DNA of 64,000 nt from VAXT01 sp035318925 (GCA_035318925.1 DATHDS010000003.1:1-64000), one strand, 5' to 3'; numbered from the stretch's first letter, positions 49,525 to 58,737 are shown. Notes: generated by a model from the letters alone, not told the origin. A program made the numbers and translations.

Positions 49525-50214
49525 ATGAACATGCTCAAGTCGAAGCGAACACTGGCGGTCGTGGGGGCTCTTGCCCTCGTCGGAGCCGGAGGCGCGATCG
49601 CAGCGTCCAAGGGCTCGACGACCTCTGGAAACGGATTCCTCGCGCGGGTCGCGGGGCACCTGGGCATCTCGACCCAGAAGCTCCAGGACGCGACGAAGGC
49701 GGCTGCGATCGACCAGGTCGACGCCGATCTCAAGGCAGGCAGGATCACGAAGGCCCAGGCCGACGAGATGAAGGCGCGGATCAACGCCGGAGGCGTGCCG
49801 CTCTTCTTTGGCGGCCCGCACCGGTTCGGCGACTTTGGTCACCCCGGCGGCCCGGGCGGGCTCGAGCGCGGCGGGCATCTGTCCGCGGCGGCGACCTACC
49901 TCGGCCTGACCGTGCCGCAACTGTTTCAGAGGCTCTCCGGAGGCAAGTCGCTGGCCGACGTCGCCAAGGCGCAAGGCAAGTCGGTCGACGGCCTGAAAGC
50001 GGCGATGCTCGCCGACGCGAAGACGCACCTCGACCAGGCGGTGAAGGACGGGATGCTGACCCAGGCGCAGGCAAACGAAGAGCTGAACGAGCTGAAGTCG
50101 CGCATCGACCAGATCGTCAAGGGGGCCTTCCGTGGCGGCCTCCGCGAGCACCGCGAGTTCCGGTGGCGAGCCGGCCCGCCCCGCGACGCGGGCTTCTTGC
50201 CGCCCGCCGCCTAG
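49525..50214 (+). CDS. Exported helical-repeat protein of unknown function
   Basis: A 229-residue exported protein with signal KRTLAVVGALALVGAGGAIA. The mature part has two helical hairpin repeats of the type VDADLKAGRITKAQADEMKA and LDQAVKDGMLTQAQANEEL, similar to DUF2680-like domains, separated by a Gly/Pro/His-rich linker (FGGPHRFGDFGHPGGPGG). A chaperone-like role under envelope stress would fit its operator but is speculative. ATG 49525 is preferred to ATG 49516 because AAAGGA then lies at good distance. Confidence 0.78.
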   Translation: MNMLKSKRTLAVVGALALVGAGGAIAASKGSTTSGNGFLARVAGHLGISTQKLQDATKAAAIDQVDADLKAGRITKAQADEMKARINAGGVPLFFGGPHRFGDFGHPGGPGGLERGGHLSAAATYLGLTVPQLFQRLSGGKSLADVAKAQGKSVDGLKAAMLADAKTHLDQAVKDGMLTQAQANEELNELKSRIDQIVKGAFRGGLREHREFRWRAGPPRDAGFLPPAA

Positions 50215-50243
50215 CTCGCACTTCCCTCCCCACCCGGCGAGAC

Positions 50244-50270
50244 AAGAGGCCCGCTTCGGCGGGCCTCTTT
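50244..50270 (+). terminator. Rho-independent terminator with UUCG loop
   Basis: Arms AAGAGGCCCGC and GCGGGCCTCTT with the tetraloop TTCG, followed by T and a CG-rich stretch. It lies 29 bases after the stop at 50214 and ten bases before the convergent propeller gene, so it can serve both strands. Confidence 0.8.
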
Positions 50271-50279
50271 CGCGCGCTC

Positions 50280-52310
50280 CTAGCGCAGGATGCCGGTGTG
50301 CCCGAGCGAGTAGCGGCCCGGCTGGGGCCAGACGCACAGGCCGTGGGGGCCTTGTCCGACGGGGATCCTCGCCAGCAGCCGGCCGGTTCGGGTCGAGATC
50401 GCGTACACCTCCGCGTCGTAGCGCCCCGACAGCCAGAGGACCTTGCCGTCGGCCGAGACGTTGCCCATGTCCGGGCTCCCGCCGGGGATCCTCCATTTGT
50501 CCACGACCTTGCGCGTCCGGAAGTCGATCACCGAGATCGTCCCCTCGCCGCGGTTCGTCGCGTACAGCAGCTTGCTGTCGCGACTGGGATAGAGGCCGTG
50601 GACCCCGACCCCGGTCCGCAGGAATCCCGTCACCCGGAAACGACCGCCGTTGATCTCCCAGAGCCCGTTCGCATGCATGTCCGCGACGTAGAAGACCCGG
50701 CCGTCCGGTGAGAGCTTCACGTCCTGGGGCATGCCGCCGCCCGGCAGCGAGAGCACGTCGACGACACGCTCGCGGGCGACATTTACCTTGATGATCTGGC
50801 CGGAGAACTCACAGCTCGCGATCAGGTAGGCCCCGTCGGCCGAGAAGTCCATGTGGTCGACTCCGAGGCAGGGGACCGGGACCGAGCGGTGGAGCCGGAA
50901 CGTGTGTGCATCGCGGAAATCGAGCCTGTGCAGGCGTTCCGCGACAACGATTGCGTAACGCCCGTTGGGGGTGAAATACATGTTGTACGGGTCGTCGACG
51001 GCAATCGGCTTGCCCGGCTTCGCCGTCTGCGGGTCGATCGGCGTGATGCTGTTTCCCTCGTCGTTCAGCACGTAGAGCTTCTTCAGGTCCCAGGAGGGCG
51101 TCACGTGCTGCGGCAGCGCCCCGACTGCGAAGTGGCCGACAACCTTGAAGCGGCTGGGATCGATCACGTCGACGGTGTTGCTCTGGCTGTTCGGCACGTA
51201 CACCCGCGGCAGGGCCCGGCGCGCGACCGGCCGAAGCATGTTGGCCCCGTCCGCTGCGTAGAGGTTCTGCCCCGCGGCTCGGGCCTTCCGGCGGACCCTG
51301 CTCATTCGCGTGCCGAGCTGGAGCACGGAGGACTCGGTTCCCTGTGCGCTCCTGCCGCCCGCGACGAGGATGCCGTTGCCGAGCGTCGTCGCGACGGCAT
51401 CCGAAAGCGGCCGGGGGAGCCGACCGACCACGCGCACACGTCCGGTCCGGGGGTCGACCGCGACCATGCGCGCAGTCGCCGAGCCGAGCGTCGCGCCTCG
51501 CCCCCCGATCACGTAGGCGATGTTGCCCAGGGTGGCCGCGGTCGCATGCGTCGTCGCGGCCGGGAGGCGTCCGATTCGTCGGATCCGCCCCGACGACGGG
51601 GAGTAGCCGAGCACCTCGCTGCTGGCCGCGCCGTTCGGGAGCGAGCCGCCGGCGACGACAAGCTCCCCGGCGACGGCCGTGACCGCCGCGTACCGGACCG
51701 GGTGGGGGAGATGCGCCACGACCCTCGCGCGTCCGCCGGGTTTCCACGCCACGACGGTGTCGAGCCACGTGACGCCGGTGAAGCCGCCGACGACGTACGT
51801 CGTGCCGCCGATCGTGGCTGCCGCTTGATCGGAGCTCGGGGAGGGCAGGCGTGCGACGACGGTTCCGCCCGTGCGCCCGGGAGCAATTCGAACGATGTCG
51901 TCGAGCTGGCGAGCTCCGTTCCCGCCGCCGAAGAGGTAGACGGAGCCGCCGAGTCTGGCTGCCGCCGAGTCGTGCACCGCGCCCGGCAGGCTTCCGCTTC
52001 CCCGGTCGTCGTGCGCGGAGATCGTCCGGAGCTCGTCTGTCGAGGTGTCGCTCGCCGTCAGGCCGCCCAGCAGCAGCACGTGCGACCTGTCGAGTGCGAC
52101 TGCGGATGCGTCCTGGACCGGCTGGGCAAGGTGCCCGACCCGATGGGCGACGAGCACGAGCCGATGGAGGGCCCGCGCGGCCGCGGGCTTCGCTACCGCG
52201 GCCGTCGGCCGACTCGGCATCTCGTGGGTCTCGGCGACGACGAGCGCTCCGAGAACCGCGGCGCCGGCCAGCGCGGCCACGACCAGGGCATTTCGGGCAG
52301 AACGTCTCAC
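50280..52310 (-). CDS. Exported double beta-propeller protein (Kelch-like plus YVTN-like)
   Basis: A 676-residue protein starting at GTG 52310 (VRRSARNALVVAALAGAAVLG), which places a signal/anchor helix at the N-terminus with AGAGG eight bases upstream. An ATG at 52373 would add 21 acidic residues and overlap the operator. The N-terminal half has Kelch-like blades (VLLLGGLTASDTSTDEL, TYVVGGFTGVTWLDTV, YVIGGRGATLGSA). The C-terminal half has YVTN/40-residue blades (VYVPNSQSNTVDVIDPS, LYATNRGEGTISVIDF). It is probably an extracellular sensor or scaffold. No catalytic site is visible. Confidence 0.82.
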   Translation of the reverse strand: MRRSARNALVVAALAGAAVLGALVVAETHEMPSRPTAAVAKPAAARALHRLVLVAHRVGHLAQPVQDASAVALDRSHVLLLGGLTASDTSTDELRTISAHDDRGSGSLPGAVHDSAAARLGGSVYLFGGGNGARQLDDIVRIAPGRTGGTVVARLPSPSSDQAAATIGGTTYVVGGFTGVTWLDTVVAWKPGGRARVVAHLPHPVRYAAVTAVAGELVVAGGSLPNGAASSEVLGYSPSSGRIRRIGRLPAATTHATAATLGNIAYVIGGRGATLGSATARMVAVDPRTGRVRVVGRLPRPLSDAVATTLGNGILVAGGRSAQGTESSVLQLGTRMSRVRRKARAAGQNLYAADGANMLRPVARRALPRVYVPNSQSNTVDVIDPSRFKVVGHFAVGALPQHVTPSWDLKKLYVLNDEGNSITPIDPQTAKPGKPIAVDDPYNMYFTPNGRYAIVVAERLHRLDFRDAHTFRLHRSVPVPCLGVDHMDFSADGAYLIASCEFSGQIIKVNVARERVVDVLSLPGGGMPQDVKLSPDGRVFYVADMHANGLWEINGGRFRVTGFLRTGVGVHGLYPSRDSKLLYATNRGEGTISVIDFRTRKVVDKWRIPGGSPDMGNVSADGKVLWLSGRYDAEVYAISTRTGRLLARIPVGQGPHGLCVWPQPGRYSLGHTGILR

Positions 52311-52366
52311 GCTACCGGCCTCTGAATCTAGCGGTGGATCCTCGGCATCTGAGGCGTCAGCGTCAG

Positions 52367-52384
52367 TTCTCATGCAATTCTCAG
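52367..52384. promoter_or_regulatory. Two-repeat operator of the MprA-like type between divergent genes
   Basis: TTCTCAT (52367-52373) and TTCTCAG (52378-52384) start 11 bases apart. They lie between the divergent propeller gene and the LolA-like gene. Only two of the four repeats seen elsewhere are present, so this is a weaker prediction. Confidence 0.45.
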
Positions 52385-52410
52385 GTTTGACCGGTACAAC
52401 CTGTGGAGTT

Positions 52411-53562
52411 GTGAGGCTGCTCCGCACGCTCCCGACCAGGAGCCTTGTCCTCCTTGCCGCCGTCGCGGCGATCGTGGCAGTGGGTGGGACGGCGATCGCC
52501 GTTGCCGGTGGCGGCGGCGGCGCCACTCCGTCTCCCAAGCCGCTCGCGCAGGCGGTTCGCGACGCCATGGCCGCGCCCGAGCCCGACGGCGTGACGGCTC
52601 GGATCAAGTTCACGAACCGGCTCTTTCCGTCGGGCGCACTCGACGGTCAGGTTGGCTCCGCGCTGATGTCGGGCGCCTCTGGGCGCCTCTGGCTGACGAA
52701 CGACGGGCGCGGGCGCCTCGAGCTTCAGTCCTCGGCCGGCGACGTCCAGATCGTCTGGAACAAGCAGGCCGTGACGGTCTACGACGCCTCATCCGACACC
52801 GTCTACAGAGCTGAATTGCCGGCGCGCAAGACGGATGCTCGCGACACCGCAAAGACGCCGTCGCTCGCTCGAATCGGAGACTTCCTCGACAAGCTGGCCG
52901 AGCACGCGAGCCTCTCGGGTGCCATCCCGACGAACGTCGCCGGACGCCCGGCATACCGCGTGTCGGTTTCGCCGAAGGAGCGCGGCGGTCTGCTCGGGTC
53001 AGTGCAGCTCGCCTGGGACGCGGCGCGGGGCGTGCCGGTGCGCGCCGCGGTCTACGCCCGTGGAAGCTCGAAGCCGGTGCTCGCCCTGGAGGCGACCCAG
53101 ATCAGCTTCGGCCCGGTCCCGACAGGGGATGTCGAGGTTCTCGCGCCCGACGGGGCGAAGACGACCGATCTCGGCGCGCTCGGGTCCGCGCATTCGGCCA
53201 GGTCCCGCCGGCATGATGGGGGACTGCCAGTCCGCCCAGCCGCCGGCTTCCCGGTCACGGCGCCCGCGAAGCTCGTCGGTCTACGGCGCCAAGACGTGCG
53301 CGTCGTCGGCAAAGAATCGAAGACGGCGCTCGTCGTCTACGGAGAAGGCCTCGGAGCGATCGTCGTCACCGAGCACAAGGCGGACGCGCCCGGCGGCCTT
53401 CTCCGCGGCCTGCCGGCAGTCCCACTCGACGGCGCAACGGGCCACGAGCTCGTCACGCCCCTCGGCACCGTCATCGAATGGCGCCGCGGCGGGGTGAGCT
53501 ACATCCTTGCCGGCTCCGTGCCGTCGGCCATGGCCGAGGCTGCGGCCCGCAGCCTCAAGTGA
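52411..53562 (+). CDS. Exported LolA/RseB-like protein
   Basis: A 383-residue exported protein starting at GTG 52411 with a signal peptide (RSLVLLAAVAAIVAVGGTAIAVA). The body follows the LolA/RseB-like pattern of curved beta-sheet: RLWLTNDGRGRLELQSS, VWNKQAVTVYDASSDTVYRA, RPAYRVSVSPKERGGLLGSVQLAWD. A ~100-residue C-terminal domain (VTEHKADAPGGLLRGLPAV) is less clear. A lipid- or lipoprotein-binding role is inferred. Its stop overlaps the start of the ABC ATPase gene (GTGA), so it belongs to an exporter operon. Confidence 0.72.
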   Translation: MRLLRTLPTRSLVLLAAVAAIVAVGGTAIAVAGGGGGATPSPKPLAQAVRDAMAAPEPDGVTARIKFTNRLFPSGALDGQVGSALMSGASGRLWLTNDGRGRLELQSSAGDVQIVWNKQAVTVYDASSDTVYRAELPARKTDARDTAKTPSLARIGDFLDKLAEHASLSGAIPTNVAGRPAYRVSVSPKERGGLLGSVQLAWDAARGVPVRAAVYARGSSKPVLALEATQISFGPVPTGDVEVLAPDGAKTTDLGALGSAHSARSRRHDGGLPVRPAAGFPVTAPAKLVGLRRQDVRVVGKESKTALVVYGEGLGAIVVTEHKADAPGGLLRGLPAVPLDGATGHELVTPLGTVIEWRRGGVSYILAGSVPSAMAEAAARSLK

Positions 53563-54509
53563 GCGGCCCTCCGCCGATCGCGGCGCGCGGCCTCGTCAAG
53601 CGTTACGGGAGGATCGTCGCCGTCAACAACGTCGATCTGACGGTCGAGCCCGGCGACGTCTTTGGCTATCTCGGCCCGAACGGCGCCGGCAAGACGACCT
53701 CGCTGCGGATGATGCTCGGGCTGATCCGACCGACGGAGGGCTCGGTCGAGCTCTTCGGGCGCGACCCCATCAAGGAAGGTGTGAGGAAGGCGCTCGCTGG
53801 GGTCGCCGGATTCGTGGAGGCGCCGCGCTTCTACCCCTACCTCTCGGCGCAGAAGAACCTGCGGCTCCTCGCCGCTTATGACGGCGGCCGGGCGCGCAGC
53901 CGGATCGAGGAGCTGCTGGAGCTCGTGGAGCTTCGTGACCGCGCGGGCGACAAGGTCGGCGGCTACTCGCACGGAATGCGCCAACGGCTCGGGATCGCGG
54001 CCTCCCTGCTCCGCAGCCCGCGCTTGCTGCTCCTCGACGAGCCGACGACGGGCCTCGACCCCGCCGGCATGCGCGACATGCGCGCCCTCGTCAAGCGGCT
54101 CGCGGGAGAGGGGCTCACGGTCCTGCTCTCGAGCCACCTCCTCGGCGAGGTGGAGGAGCTCTGCAACCGCGTCGCGATCATCCGCACGGGTGTGATCGTC
54201 TACGAGGGCACGCTCGGCGACCTGCTCGCGACCGCGACGACCGAGTACCGGCTACGAGCGGTCGAGCCCGAGCGCGCGCGCCTGATCTGCCTGGCGCAGG
54301 CCGGCGTCGAGAACGTGCGGGCCGAGGATGGCGAGCTTCGCTTCCAGGGAGATGAGGAAGCCGTCGCGGCGCTCTCGATCGCGCTCGGCCAAGCCCGAAT
54401 CGGTGTGACCGCTCTCGTTCCCGAGCGGGCCAGCCTCGAGGAGCTCTTCCTCGGGATGACCGGCGGGGAGAGCGGAGACAAGAGCCCGACCCGGGAGGAG
54501 GTCGCATAA
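53559..54509 (+). CDS. ABC transporter ATP-binding protein (ABC-2 type partner)
   Basis: A 316-residue ATPase with Walker A GPNGAGKTT, signature YSHGMRQRLG, Walker B LLLLDEPTTGLDP and a C-terminal ~90-residue regulatory segment, as in the CcmA/NatA/DrrA class. The GTG at 53559 overlaps the LolA-like stop. It pairs with the ABC-2 permease that starts two bases after its stop. Confidence 0.9.
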   Translation: MSGPPPIAARGLVKRYGRIVAVNNVDLTVEPGDVFGYLGPNGAGKTTSLRMMLGLIRPTEGSVELFGRDPIKEGVRKALAGVAGFVEAPRFYPYLSAQKNLRLLAAYDGGRARSRIEELLELVELRDRAGDKVGGYSHGMRQRLGIAASLLRSPRLLLLDEPTTGLDPAGMRDMRALVKRLAGEGLTVLLSSHLLGEVEELCNRVAIIRTGVIVYEGTLGDLLATATTEYRLRAVEPERARLICLAQAGVENVRAEDGELRFQGDEEAVAALSIALGQARIGVTALVPERASLEELFLGMTGGESGDKSPTREEVA

Positions 54510-54511
54510 AC

Positions 54512-55315
54512 GTGGCGGTCTACCGCTGGGAGATCGTGAAGCTGCTCGCCCAGAAGCGGACGTACCTCGGGCTCGGCTCGGCGATGCTCGTGCCGCTGAT
54601 CTTCGTCGTCGTCCTCCAGTTCCAATCGGGCGGGCCGAACGACGTGCCGCTCGGTCGCTACATCCGCGACACCGGCCTCGCCGTCCCGTTCGTCGCGCTC
54701 TTCTTCATGTCGTTCTGGGCCTTCCCGCTGATCACGTCGCTCGTCGCCGGCGACATCGTCGCGTCGGAGAGCCACAACGGGACGCTGAAGACGATCCTCA
54801 CCCGCTCCCGCGAGCGCGGCCAGGTGTTTCTGGGCAAGGTCCTGGCCGCGCTCACGTACACGGCGATCGTCGTCGTCGCGATGGCAACCGTCGGCCTCGT
54901 CACGGGTGGGCTCGCCTGGGGGTTCAACCCGCTGACGTCGCTCTCCGGGACGCAGGTCTCCACCGGCCACGGCCTGGCGCTGCTCGCGGCGAGCATCGCC
55001 GTCTACTTCCTGCCGCTCGCCGGCATCGCCTCCTTCGCGCTCATGCTCTCGACGGTGACGCGGAACAGCGCGGCCTCCGTCGTCGGCTCCCTGATGTGGG
55101 CACTCCTCATGCAGCTGATCGGCGTGCTCCCGGGCATCGAGGGGGTTCGCCCCTACCTGCTGGCGACCCAGTTCGAGGCCTGGCACGGCTTCCTCCGCGT
55201 TCCGGCCGACTGGGCGCCCGTCGTTCGTGCGGCCTGGGTCTGCTCGCTCTACGCGTTGATTCCTCTGGCCTTCGCGTACGTCGTGTTCTTGCGCCGGGAC
55301 GTCACCGAGGATTAG
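54512..55315 (+). CDS. ABC-2 type permease
   Basis: A 267-residue membrane protein with six predicted helices and the ABC-2 permease pattern (SESHNGTLKTILTRSRERGQVFLGKVLAA). It starts with GTG 54512, two bases after the ATPase stop. The LolA-like exported protein, ATPase and permease form one operon and possibly a lipid or glycolipid exporter. The permease end overlaps the convergent L,D-transpeptidase gene by four bases. Confidence 0.88.
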   Translation: MAVYRWEIVKLLAQKRTYLGLGSAMLVPLIFVVVLQFQSGGPNDVPLGRYIRDTGLAVPFVALFFMSFWAFPLITSLVAGDIVASESHNGTLKTILTRSRERGQVFLGKVLAALTYTAIVVVAMATVGLVTGGLAWGFNPLTSLSGTQVSTGHGLALLAASIAVYFLPLAGIASFALMLSTVTRNSAASVVGSLMWALLMQLIGVLPGIEGVRPYLLATQFEAWHGFLRVPADWAPVVRAAWVCSLYALIPLAFAYVVFLRRDVTED

Positions 55316-56025
55316 AACCGGCGGATCGTCGTGCGCGTGCCGATCGCGATCAGCGGCTCCTTCGCGGGCCGCAGCCAGCGCAGGATCCTGAGGAGCTGGG
55401 GGAGCGGCAGGCTCACGCACCCGAGCGTCGGCCGGCCGGTGCTCGCGTGGAAGAAGATGCCCGAGCCGCGGCCGGGAACGATCGGATCCGTGTTGTAGTC
55501 GATCACCGCGAGATGCCTGTAGGCGGTCGGCGATTTCGACATGTCCTCGCTCGTGACCCGGAACGGAGGCCGTGACCCGCAGCGCACGTGGCGAAACTTG
55601 TTGTAGTACGGAGAGGCTGGGTCCTCGACCCACCAGTCTCCGCAGACGATGCCGTGGTAGCGGTAGTGCACGCCTGGATTCGCCGCGAGGCCGTACATCA
55701 CCGGGTTGAAAGGGAAGATGCCGCTGGGCGTCGTGCGGTCCCCCTCATGCTTCACCTCGGAGATGCCCCGCTGGCCCACCCAGGCTCTCCAGGGCCCGCT
55801 GACCGGCGTCCAGCATTCACCGGCCTTAGCCCAGGCGCGGAGGGCTCCGGTCGTGGAGCTCCGGCGCTGCGTGACGATCGTGACCAGCTGGGTCGCCGAG
55901 CCGGTGTCGGCGAGCTGGTTGGCGAGCGTTGGCGGGCAGGCGGCGGCGATGACGGCATGATCGCCTGTCGCAGCGGCTGCCGGACAGAAGGCGAGACAGG
56001 CCAGGAGCACGATCGTCCTCGTCAT
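55312..56025 (-). CDS. YkuD/L,D-transpeptidase-like exported protein
   Basis: A 237-residue exported protein starting at ATG 56025 with signal TRTIVLLACLAFCPAAAA. The YkuD active-site block reads FHASTGRPTLGCVSL near the C-terminus, with the His and catalytic Cys; the usual S-H-G-C is T-L-G-C here. RTTPSGIFPFNPV is the conserved front block. It would make 3-3 peptidoglycan cross-links or attach proteins to the wall. It is divergent from the M15 peptidase gene 29 bases away. Confidence 0.82.
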   Translation of the reverse strand: MTRTIVLLACLAFCPAAAATGDHAVIAAACPPTLANQLADTGSATQLVTIVTQRRSSTTGALRAWAKAGECWTPVSGPWRAWVGQRGISEVKHEGDRTTPSGIFPFNPVMYGLAANPGVHYRYHGIVCGDWWVEDPASPYYNKFRHVRCGSRPPFRVTSEDMSKSPTAYRHLAVIDYNTDPIVPGRGSGIFFHASTGRPTLGCVSLPLPQLLRILRWLRPAKEPLIAIGTRTTIRRF

Positions 56026-56054
56026 TTCGTCGTTCAGACTAGTCTCGACGACCG

Positions 56055-56663
56055 ATGAGCTTTGCCCTCCTCGTCGTGCTGGCCGTTCAGGCGCCGCCGT
56101 TCGCGCACACCGTCTCGCCGGTGACGAGGGCGCAGCTTCCGCATTCGTGGCATGCGGGCTGCCCGGTCGCGCCCTCCGCGCTACGGCGCGTCCGGCTCTC
56201 GTATTGGGGCTTCGACGAACAGGAGCACAGCGGCGCGCTGATCGTGAACGAGAGCGCAGTGCGGGACGTCGTCGTCGTCTTCCGGCGCCTCTACCGGGCG
56301 CGGTTTCCACTCCGGCGGATGCGCCCGATTGACCTCTACGGCGGGAACGACGAGCGCTCGCTGGCCGCCGACAACACGGCCGGGTTCAACTGCCGCTATG
56401 CCGTCGGCCCCGGCCAGCGCCGGTGGTCGACGCATGCGTACGGCCTCGCGGTCGACGTCAACCCGGTCGAGAATCCCTATCTCGAGAGCGGGCGAGTGCA
56501 TCCCCGAGCGGGCCGCGCCTACCTGAACCGTTCGGAGTTCCGGGCGGGCATGGCCGTGCGCGGCGGCGTGCTCGTGCGCGCGTTCGCCACGGTCGGCTGG
56601 CAGTGGGGCGGCCGCTGGCGGGGGACGCCCGACTATCAGCACTTCTCCTCGACCGGCGGTTAA
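56055..56663 (+). CDS. M15C-like D-alanyl-D-alanine peptidase
   Basis: A 202-residue exported metallopeptidase. Signal peptide MSFALLVVLAVQAPPFA. The zinc motif is STHAYGLAVDVNP with DYQHFS at the C-terminus, which supplies the His/Asp/His ligands of M15C endolysin-like enzymes. It probably cuts peptidoglycan cross-bridges. It lies between the L,D-transpeptidase gene and the second two-component system, 35 bases before the regulator ATG. Confidence 0.82.
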   Translation: MSFALLVVLAVQAPPFAHTVSPVTRAQLPHSWHAGCPVAPSALRRVRLSYWGFDEQEHSGALIVNESAVRDVVVVFRRLYRARFPLRRMRPIDLYGGNDERSLAADNTAGFNCRYAVGPGQRRWSTHAYGLAVDVNPVENPYLESGRVHPRAGRAYLNRSEFRAGMAVRGGVLVRAFATVGWQWGGRWRGTPDYQHFSSTGG

Positions 56664-56698
56664 CCGTAAGCCGAATCGCGACGTAGGCTTTAGCCACG

Positions 56699-57379
56699 AT
56701 GGACAAGCATCTCTTGCTGGTGGAGGACGATGCCTCCATCCGCGAGATCGCGACCCTCGGCCTCGAGCAGGCCGGCTTTCGCATCACGGCGACGGGGGAC
56801 GGTCGCGACGCGCTCATTCGCTTCCGGCAGGGCACGTTCGACCTCGTCGTGCTCGACGTGATGCTCCCGTCGCTCGACGGCTTCGAGGTCTTGAAGGAGA
56901 TCCGGAGTGAGAGCCAGGCGCCGGTCGTCATGCTGACGGCGCGCAGCGAGCTGCACGACGTCATCGTCGGGCTCGAGCTCGGGGCCGACGACTACGTGAC
57001 GAAGCCGTTCGAGCTGCCCGAGCTCGTTGCGAGGATCAAGGCCGTGCTTCGCCGGGCCACGGCCGGGCCGACCGACGGCACGATCGCAATCGACGATCTG
57101 GAGATCGACCCGGGCTCGTTCAGCGTCCGGCGGGGCGGCGAGGAGGTTCCGCTCACGGCGACGGAGTTTCGCCTGCTGCTGGAGCTCGCCAGGCGACCGA
57201 AGCAGGTCTTCACCCGAGAGCTGCTGCTGGAGCTGGTCTGGAACTACGACTACCTCGGCGACTCGCGGCTCGTCGACGTGGCGGTCCAGAGGTTGCGGGC
57301 CAAGATCGAGGACGACCCGAAGCAGCCGAAGCTGATCCACACCGTGCGCGGCGTCGGCTACCGCCTCAACCCGGACTGA
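56699..57379 (+). CDS. OmpR-family response regulator of the second two-component system
   Basis: A 226-residue regulator with the receiver Asp in LVVLDVMLPSLDGFEV, Lys in YVTKPFELPELVAR and an OmpR-type winged helix (PLTATEFRLLLELARRPKQVFTR). It resembles CseB/AfsQ1-like actinobacterial regulators. TAGGCT at 56684-56689 could be its -10, ten bases before the ATG, so the leader may be very short. TGATG overlap with the kinase start. Its own downstream gene carries the three-repeat operator. Confidence 0.9.
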   Translation: MDKHLLLVEDDASIREIATLGLEQAGFRITATGDGRDALIRFRQGTFDLVVLDVMLPSLDGFEVLKEIRSESQAPVVMLTARSELHDVIVGLELGADDYVTKPFELPELVARIKAVLRRATAGPTDGTIAIDDLEIDPGSFSVRRGGEEVPLTATEFRLLLELARRPKQVFTRELLLELVWNYDYLGDSRLVDVAVQRLRAKIEDDPKQPKLIHTVRGVGYRLNPD

Positions 57380-58737
57380 TGGCCGGACGGATCTCGTCGG
57401 GAGGCCTCCGCCGCCGGCTGACGATCGCGTTCACGCTCGCGGTCGGCGCCTCGGCCGCAGTCCTCGCCGCCGGGTCGTACGTCGTCGTCCGGCACAACCT
57501 GCTGGCGGACTCGGTCAACACGGCCGTCAGCCAGTCTCGCCGGAATCTCGTCATCGCTCCGGGATACCTCCAGAAAGGAGGCCCGGACGCATTGCGCAAG
57601 GCCTATCTGCGCCGCGGTGATTTCCAAACCGTCTTGGTCTACCGCGGCAACGCTTACCCGTTCAGCTTCTCCGTCGACGTCCGCTCGGTGCCCACAGGTC
57701 TACGGCGGCTCGTCCAAGAAGGCAAGCTCGGCTACGCGCGCAGGACGGTCGCAGGCACGCACTACCTCATCGTCGGCGGGCCTGCCGGGAGCGGCACGGA
57801 GCTCTACTACTTCTTCTCGGAGCAGGACCTCCGCCACGAGCTCGCGCAGCTCCGAAACATCCTGCTCGTGGGGGTCGGGATCCTGATGGTCCTCGCAGCA
57901 TTCGCCGGCGCGCTCCTCGCGCGCAGCACGCTGCGGCCGGTCGGGCGCGCAAGCGACGCCGCACGCTTGCTCGCCGAGGGGCTGCTCGAGACACGGCTGC
58001 CGGTCGAAGGTCGGGACGAGTTCGGCAGCTGGGCGCAATCCTTCAACGAGATGGCCGCCGCGCTCGAGGCGAAGATCTCGGCCCTGTCCGCCGCCCAGGC
58101 TCGCGAGCGGCGCTTCACCGCCGACGTCGCCCACGAGCTGCGTACACCCCTGACAGCGCTCGTCGGCGAGGCTTCGCTGCTCGCGGAGCATCTCGAAAGG
58201 ATGCCGGTCGAGTCCCGGCGGCCCGCCGAGCTTTTGATCGCGGACGTCGGGCGTCTGCGGCGGCTGGTCGAGAACCTGATGGCGATCTCGCGCTTCGATG
58301 CGGGCCGGGAAAGCATCCAGGCCGAGACCGTCGACCTCGCCGCGCTCGTTGCAGCCACCGTGGCCGCGCGGGGCTGGAACGGCCGTGTCCGCCTCGATGC
58401 GCAAGAGGTCGTGATCACGAGCGACCCGCGCCGGCTCGAGGGGATCGTCGCCAATCTCGTCGGCAACGCTCTCGAGCACGGCAGCGATGGAGCCTCCGTT
58501 CGCGTCGGCCGCGACGGCAACGGCCCCTTCGTCGAAGTGGCCGACGAAGGCCCGGGGATCGCGCCGGAGCACCTGCCGCATCTCTTCGAGCGCTTCTACA
58601 AAGCCGATCCTGCCCGTTCGAGCGGTGGAACCGGGCTCGGCCTCGCGATCGCGCAGGAGAACGCACGCCTGCTCGGCGGGCGGATCGAGGTCTGGAGCGC
58701 ACAGGGGAAGGGCGCCCGCTTCACGCTTCGACTGTGA
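57379..58737 (+). CDS. Sensor histidine kinase of the second two-component system
   Basis: A 452-residue membrane kinase with helices at about residues 14-36 and 155-178, an extracytoplasmic sensor of ~115 residues, HAMP, HisKA with the His in DVAHELRTPLTAL, N-box NLVGNALEHG, G1 DEGPGIAPEHLPHLFERF and G2 GGTGLGLAIA. The ATG shares one base with the regulator stop. The stop codon at 58735-58737 lies inside the first repeat of the operator for the following gene. Confidence 0.9.
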   Translation: MAGRISSGGLRRRLTIAFTLAVGASAAVLAAGSYVVVRHNLLADSVNTAVSQSRRNLVIAPGYLQKGGPDALRKAYLRRGDFQTVLVYRGNAYPFSFSVDVRSVPTGLRRLVQEGKLGYARRTVAGTHYLIVGGPAGSGTELYYFFSEQDLRHELAQLRNILLVGVGILMVLAAFAGALLARSTLRPVGRASDAARLLAEGLLETRLPVEGRDEFGSWAQSFNEMAAALEAKISALSAAQARERRFTADVAHELRTPLTALVGEASLLAEHLERMPVESRRPAELLIADVGRLRRLVENLMAISRFDAGRESIQAETVDLAALVAATVAARGWNGRVRLDAQEVVITSDPRRLEGIVANLVGNALEHGSDGASVRVGRDGNGPFVEVADEGPGIAPEHLPHLFERFYKADPARSSGGTGLGLAIAQENARLLGGRIEVWSAQGKGARFTLRL

